Part shown: positions 60,656-64,000 of the stretch, piece by piece
Numbering within the stretch: position 1 is the stretch's first letter
Layout of the letters: each line of letters begins with the position of its first letter
Source: Rhodobacteraceae bacterium (ex Bugula neritina AB1)
GTDB lineage: Bacteria > Pseudomonadota > Alphaproteobacteria > Rhodobacterales > Rhodobacteraceae
Assembly: GCA_001730095.1 (NCBI GenBank)
Contig: MDLF01000067.1
Span: 1 to 64,000 of the forward strand
Direction of reading: 5' to 3'
Length of the DNA stretch: 64,000 nt
Position numbers and translations under genes: made by a program
Notes under the pieces: generated by a model
Database searches by the model: none
Seen by the model: the letters and a program-made list of their open reading frames with translations, nothing else
Told to the model about the DNA's origin: nothing

Positions 60656-61632
60656 CCCGAACAGGCGACATCTTCTTCCAGCCGGTATCCGCCATGGACC
60701 TGCCCCGCTTTGCCGGTGTGCCGACCTTCATGCGGTTGCCATCGATGACCCCGGATCACCCCCGCTACGGCGAGGTGCAAATGGGGCTGATCGGGGTGCC
60801 CTGGGACGGCGGCACCACCAACCGCCCCGGCGCCCGCCACGGGCCGCGGCAGCTGCGCGACTGCTCCACCATGATCCGGGCAATGAACCCGGTTACCGGC
60901 GTGAACCCCTTCACCGCCGTCAATTGCGCCGACCTGGGTGATGTGCCGCCCAATCCGGTGGACATTCAGGACAACTTGGACCGCATCACAGCCTTTTACA
61001 GCAGCCTGAAACAGCAAGCTATCACCCCGATGACCGCGGGTGGTGATCATCTGATCACCCTGCCGATCCTGCGGGCGATGGCGGCGGATGGCCCGTTGGG
61101 GTTGGTCCAGTTCGACAGCCACACCGACCTCTTCGACAGCTATTTCGGCGGCTACAAATACACCCATGGCACCCCGTTCCGCCGCGCGGTGGAGGAAGGG
61201 CTGGTCGACCCGAAACGCTTTGTTCAGGTCGGCATCCGCGGCACCGCTTATAACTCCGAGGACATCGAGTGGGGACTGGAGCAAGGCATCCGCATCATCC
61301 GTGTGGAAGAGCTGTTTGACCGCGGCATCAAGGATGTGATGGAAGAGGTGCGTGGCATTCTTGGCAGCAAACCGGCCTATTGCAGCTATGATATCGATTT
61401 TGTCGATCCCACCTATGCGCCCGGCACCGGCACGCCGGAAGTCGGCGGTCCCAACAGCTTTCAGGCGCAACAGGTGATCCGCGAGCTGGCCGGGGTCAAT
61501 CTGATCGGCGCCGATCTGGTCGAAGTAGCGCCGCCCTTTGACGAAACGGGCGGCACCGCCTGGCTGGGCATCTCGCTGATGTTCGAACTGATGTGTGTGC
61601 TGTCCCAAGCGAGGGTCCGGCAAATGGGATAA
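60652..61632 (+). CDS. ureohydrolase (agmatinase/guanidinobutyrase-like)
   Basis: 326 residues with canonical family motifs: GGDHLIT (His133), FDSHTD (Asp155, His157, Asp159), HGTPFRRA (His172) and YDIDFVDPTYAPGTGTPEVGG (Asp247, Asp249, Glu263). This looks like an active Mn- or Ni-type ureohydrolase releasing urea from agmatine, guanidinobutyrate or a related compound. It is translationally coupled to the diverged paralogue. No urease gene is in the window. Confidence 0.9.
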   Translation: MTRTGDIFFQPVSAMDLPRFAGVPTFMRLPSMTPDHPRYGEVQMGLIGVPWDGGTTNRPGARHGPRQLRDCSTMIRAMNPVTGVNPFTAVNCADLGDVPPNPVDIQDNLDRITAFYSSLKQQAITPMTAGGDHLITLPILRAMAADGPLGLVQFDSHTDLFDSYFGGYKYTHGTPFRRAVEEGLVDPKRFVQVGIRGTAYNSEDIEWGLEQGIRIIRVEELFDRGIKDVMEEVRGILGSKPAYCSYDIDFVDPTYAPGTGTPEVGGPNSFQAQQVIRELAGVNLIGADLVEVAPPFDETGGTAWLGISLMFELMCVLSQARVRQMG

Positions 61633-62183
61633 GCCGGACCGCCCCCCAAAGTTCACCCCCATGATAGAACAGGTTCAATATCAGAAGCCTATCCTATAGG
61701 GCTCATTTGTTCATAACTGCCGCTGTTGATGGCTGCCCAAAGCCAGTTCAACCGTCCTTCAGCGTAACTGGCCGCAGAACTCCCCCGAATTTGGCCGGGA
61801 CCTGACAGTGCCCCAGCAGCCGCTGAATGTAATCGGCTTCAGGCAATACCCCCGCCGGTGAAATTCTCAGGAGGACAGTTGGCAGACGGCTTGGACGCCA
61901 AGCCTGCTGCCTGCCAAGACAGTCTGAGGACTGGATACAGCCCGCATATATGCTGGGCTGGCCAGTGCCGGGCATATGTTCAGCAAGCCCCTGTCAGCTA
62001 CATATTCAGTTGCCCCGGCCGTCTTCCCCTGCGCTGGCGCGGACTGTCTCTTGCCGCATGTGGTGATTGGCCGACAAACCGAGCGTAGCCTGCGCCAAGC
62101 ATGGCCTTGCAACATTCCCGTTTCCTTGACCTGCATGCAGGGTTTTCCGGATGTTTGCCATCAGCCAACAAATGGCCGGCGTC
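61633..62183. other. 550-base gap, no supported gene
   Basis: Short open frames on both strands lack ribosome sites and show no recognisable domain. No terminator with a clear T run was seen right after the ureohydrolase. The stretch may hold degraded coding sequence, but nothing could be identified. Confidence 0.4.
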
Positions 62184-62726
62184 CTAATTGAACCTAATTT
62201 CAGGCGCGATGAGCTGGCTGATCAGCCCACCAGTGTTCACCGCGCTATAAGTAGACCTCGGCGGGCGGGCCGCGCCGTCTACGCTGCGGCAGACCCAGCG
62301 TCTTGCCTCCATGGATTTCAATGATTGAGACAACGCCCGGTCCGTTATCGTCGGCAGGTTTCGCTTGATGTCGCTGAAATGGCTCGGAGTGTGGAGCGAT
62401 GTCAAAATTGGCAACGTCCATGAACGGCGCAGCAGAGGCTGATCCTCCTGCGTCGACACTTCATAGACCTTATGGGCAATGGCTGCCGCTGAAACTCCCA
62501 ACTGTGTAAGGCGGAATTCAGGGCGCAGCGGATGACCGTACCCTGGGTTGCGTTCAATCAATCCAATTTCAATCAGGTGGTCCATGCTTTGCGCAAAGGC
62601 GGTTCTACCGGCACCGGTCGCAGCCAACAAGGGCGCCTGCCGTCCGGCCACGCCCGAATGCAGGCACGAGAGTATGGGCATTGCCCAAGCCTTTGATGTG
62701 ACGTTGACAAGCATCTCAATGTACAT
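62184..62726 (-). CDS. HxlR-like winged-helix regulator with two related halves
   Basis: 180 residues, longer than ordinary HxlR proteins (about 100-130). Two halves look alike: SKAWAMPILSCLHSG ... LIEIGLIERNPGYG...YRLTQLG-like EFRLTQLG in the first, and RRSWTLPILTSLHTP ... SQSLKSMEARRWVCRSVDG in the second. Each matches the HxlR start (xxWxxxILxxL) and wing. It faces the VOC gene with only 39 bases between, and probably represses it. The start is uncertain: ATG at 62726 lacks a ribosome site and an ATG at 62714 is possible. Confidence 0.75.
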   Translation of the reverse strand: MYIEMLVNVTSKAWAMPILSCLHSGVAGRQAPLLAATGAGRTAFAQSMDHLIEIGLIERNPGYGHPLRPEFRLTQLGVSAAAIAHKVYEVSTQEDQPLLRRSWTLPILTSLHTPSHFSDIKRNLPTITDRALSQSLKSMEARRWVCRSVDGAARPPRSTYSAVNTGGLISQLIAPEIRFN

Positions 62727-62765
62727 AAAGTATAGTTAGTATATTTTAAATCATGAGGAAAGCCC

Positions 62766-63146
62766 ATGTCACTGGTTGAAGTCGATCAAACCATCACCAT
62801 CGCAATGTCGGTCAAAGATCGCCATCAGAGCGCAAAATGGTACGAAACCATGCTGGGATTTGAGCTGCTCTACCATGCCGATGAGGCGGGCTGGTCCGAG
62901 GTTCGGACGAATACGCCAGGTGTCACCATCGGCCTTGGCGAACACACCAAGCCAGCCCCGGGCAACTGCGTGCCAGTTTTCGGGATCGCTGATCTGGAGT
63001 CGGCACGTCAGAAACTGGAACAGGCCAAAGTCGTGTTTGATGGTGAGACGGATGTCGTCGAGGGCATGGTCAAAACCGCGACTTTCTACGACCCCGACGG
63101 CAATGCGCTGATGCTTGCGCAGGATTTGACCGGCGCAATTGCATAA
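62766..63146 (+). CDS. VOC-superfamily (glyoxalase-like) protein
   Basis: 126 residues with two beta-alpha-beta-beta-beta units: ITIAMSVKDRHQSAKWYETMLGFELLY and VPVFGIADLESARQKLEQ, ending with the typical TATFYDPDGNALMLAQDL. The final Glu found in many metal-binding members is Ala-rich here (LMLAQ), so metal chemistry is uncertain. An AGGAAAG site precedes the ATG. It is divergent from the HxlR-like gene, suggesting a small inducible unit, for example for detoxification of an electrophile. Confidence 0.83.
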   Translation: MSLVEVDQTITIAMSVKDRHQSAKWYETMLGFELLYHADEAGWSEVRTNTPGVTIGLGEHTKPAPGNCVPVFGIADLESARQKLEQAKVVFDGETDVVEGMVKTATFYDPDGNALMLAQDLTGAIA

Positions 63147-63314
63147 CATGCAGATTTTTTAAGGTATCCACGGCGCGTCTGCTTCTGGCAGGCACCGCGC
63201 CTGCTACAACTCGCGCCAATTTGGAGACTTGCGTTCGACCGCAACCAACAGCCTCGCCGCAGGCATGTAAGTATCTATATTAATTACTGAAATAGAAAAG
63301 TTACTTAGAGCGCT

Positions 63315-63344
63315 TTGCAGGCAAGGCCGTCGCCTTGCCTGCAA
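63315..63344. terminator. 13-bp hairpin between VOC and YHS genes
   Basis: TTGCAGGCAAGGC and GCCTTGCCTGCAA form a perfect stem around a 4-base loop, between convergent genes. T runs are short on both sides, so it may be a weak bidirectional terminator. Confidence 0.6.
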
Positions 63345-63351
63345 GTTTCAA

Positions 63352-63870
63352 TCAGTTCGCAACAGGCCCTTCAGACGTGAATTTGGGGATCACGCTGTCT
63401 GAGGCCGCTTTCCCCTCAATCCCCGGCCAGTTGCCTTCGGCCAGATTGATGTTGCTGGGGATGTCTTCTTCCCAGAAACCGACCACCACATCGGTGATGT
63501 TCAGATAGAGCTTGTCGTCGACAATGCGCCACAGATGCGGGTTGGCCGGTACTTTGCCCCCCTTGGAGACGCCATAGGCGCAATGGCCGTCGTACTGCGG
63601 CGCATAGTGGGCCGGGTTGGCCGCAAATTTATCGCGGTTCTCAGCCGAGGAGAACGCCCAGGTTGCGCCGTTGTAGTCCGCTGTGAATGCCGCATTGCCG
63701 CGGACCGGAGCGGTCTGAGGCGTGCCAACCGGCTTCATCTCCAGGCTGTGGTAGGCCACAACATCATAGCCCGACACCGCATAGCCGGTGCCGTCGACAT
63801 ACTGCTCCCCGGCAAAGGCCGGCAGGGCAAAGGACAGCGCTGCCGCAGCAGCAAATGCAAAACGCTTCAT
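63352..63870 (-). CDS. YHS-domain secreted protein
   Basis: 172 residues with a signal peptide (cut after ALPAFA, about residue 20). The YHS-type segment is GYDVVAYHSLEMKPVGTP, then WAFSSAENRDKFAANPAHYAPQYDGHCAYGVSKG, typical of periplasmic YHS proteins annotated in Rhodobacteraceae. YHS domains bind metal in some proteins (the C-x-x-x-Y site here has one cysteine only). The role is unknown. Single gene with promoter in the right edge region. Confidence 0.85.
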   Translation of the reverse strand: MKRFAFAAAAALSFALPAFAGEQYVDGTGYAVSGYDVVAYHSLEMKPVGTPQTAPVRGNAAFTADYNGATWAFSSAENRDKFAANPAHYAPQYDGHCAYGVSKGGKVPANPHLWRIVDDKLYLNITDVVVGFWEEDIPSNINLAEGNWPGIEGKAASDSVIPKFTSEGPVAN

Positions 63871-64000
63871 GAAATCATCCCTTTCATCGGTGATCGCTTC
63901 AAATTGGGCACCGGCAAATGATCCGGCCTTGCCCTGACATTACTGCTCTGGCGGAAAATGCGAAGGGGGGTTCACGGCTCTGTGTCCTGGGACGAGAGGA
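63871..64000. other. right edge, promoter region of the YHS gene
   Basis: 130 bases without a supported gene. A GGGATGATTTC stretch on the minus strand supplies a plausible ribosome site before the YHS start. Confidence 0.35.

Noticed and set aside
61633-62183. Possible transposase or dehydrogenase remnant
   Set aside because: Translated pieces did not match any family I could name, so it is left as non-coding.

Overview
The window is GC-rich bacterial chromosome from an alphaproteobacterium, most likely a marine Rhodobacteraceae member of the Roseobacter group (near Leisingera, Phaeobacter or Ruegeria). Evidence is the GcrA cell-cycle regulator, the pcm-tolC-popZ-like gene order, the paired serine-glyoxylate aminotransferase type gene and HisC-like aminotransferase, the small DUF6280 and DUF1992 proteins, and the high GC content. 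No rRNA, tRNA or CRISPR array was seen. Coordinates were read by eye from the sequence; family names rest on remembered motifs, not on a search.

Layout. 1-5.8 kb: orphan tyrosine recombinase, then a LysR regulator divergent from a four-gene, translationally coupled operon (membrane di-iron hydroxylase, Ldh-type dehydrogenase, kinase, TIM-barrel isomerase) of unknown substrate. 5.9-8.0 kb: insertion-sequence scrapyard (broken IS5 element, IS3 fragment) and a lower-GC DUF4274 gene. 8.2-24.6 kb: housekeeping and metabolism (class I aldolase, crotonase, strictosidine-synthase-like protein, two aminotransferases, MsbA-like exporter, glycosyltransferase, YgfZ, a fructosamine-kinase remnant, CpdB, EF-P, cobyric acid synthase). 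24.9-32.4 kb: PopZ-like, TolC and Pcm genes, two DksA/TraR zinc-finger proteins, an entericidin-like lipoprotein too short for routine ORF calling, a LysR gene and small secreted proteins. 32.6-34.1 kb: an unrecognised lower-GC gene beside a palindromic dispersed repeat. 34.2-53.6 kb: LepA, a decayed sirtuin, copper chaperone pair, L28, MeaB, HrpB, Nudix, PiT, SDR, GFA, the argD-argF-ACT operon, transporters, GcrA.

53.9-61.6 kb is the most interesting part: a LysR regulator divergent from an amidinotransferase/dimethylargininase-type hydrolase, a complete betaine/proline-betaine type ABC importer (binding protein, ATPase, a permease with an unusual N-terminal extension) and two overlapping ureohydrolase genes. 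Together they look like a dedicated uptake and degradation route for one or more guanidino compounds. The window ends with a divergent pair (regulator with an apparently duplicated HxlR-like domain, VOC protein) and a YHS-domain protein.

The best candidates for something undescribed are the guanidino-compound island, the four-gene hydroxylase/kinase operon, the long PopZ-like protein, the duplicated HxlR-like regulator and the 472-residue orphan next to lepA.
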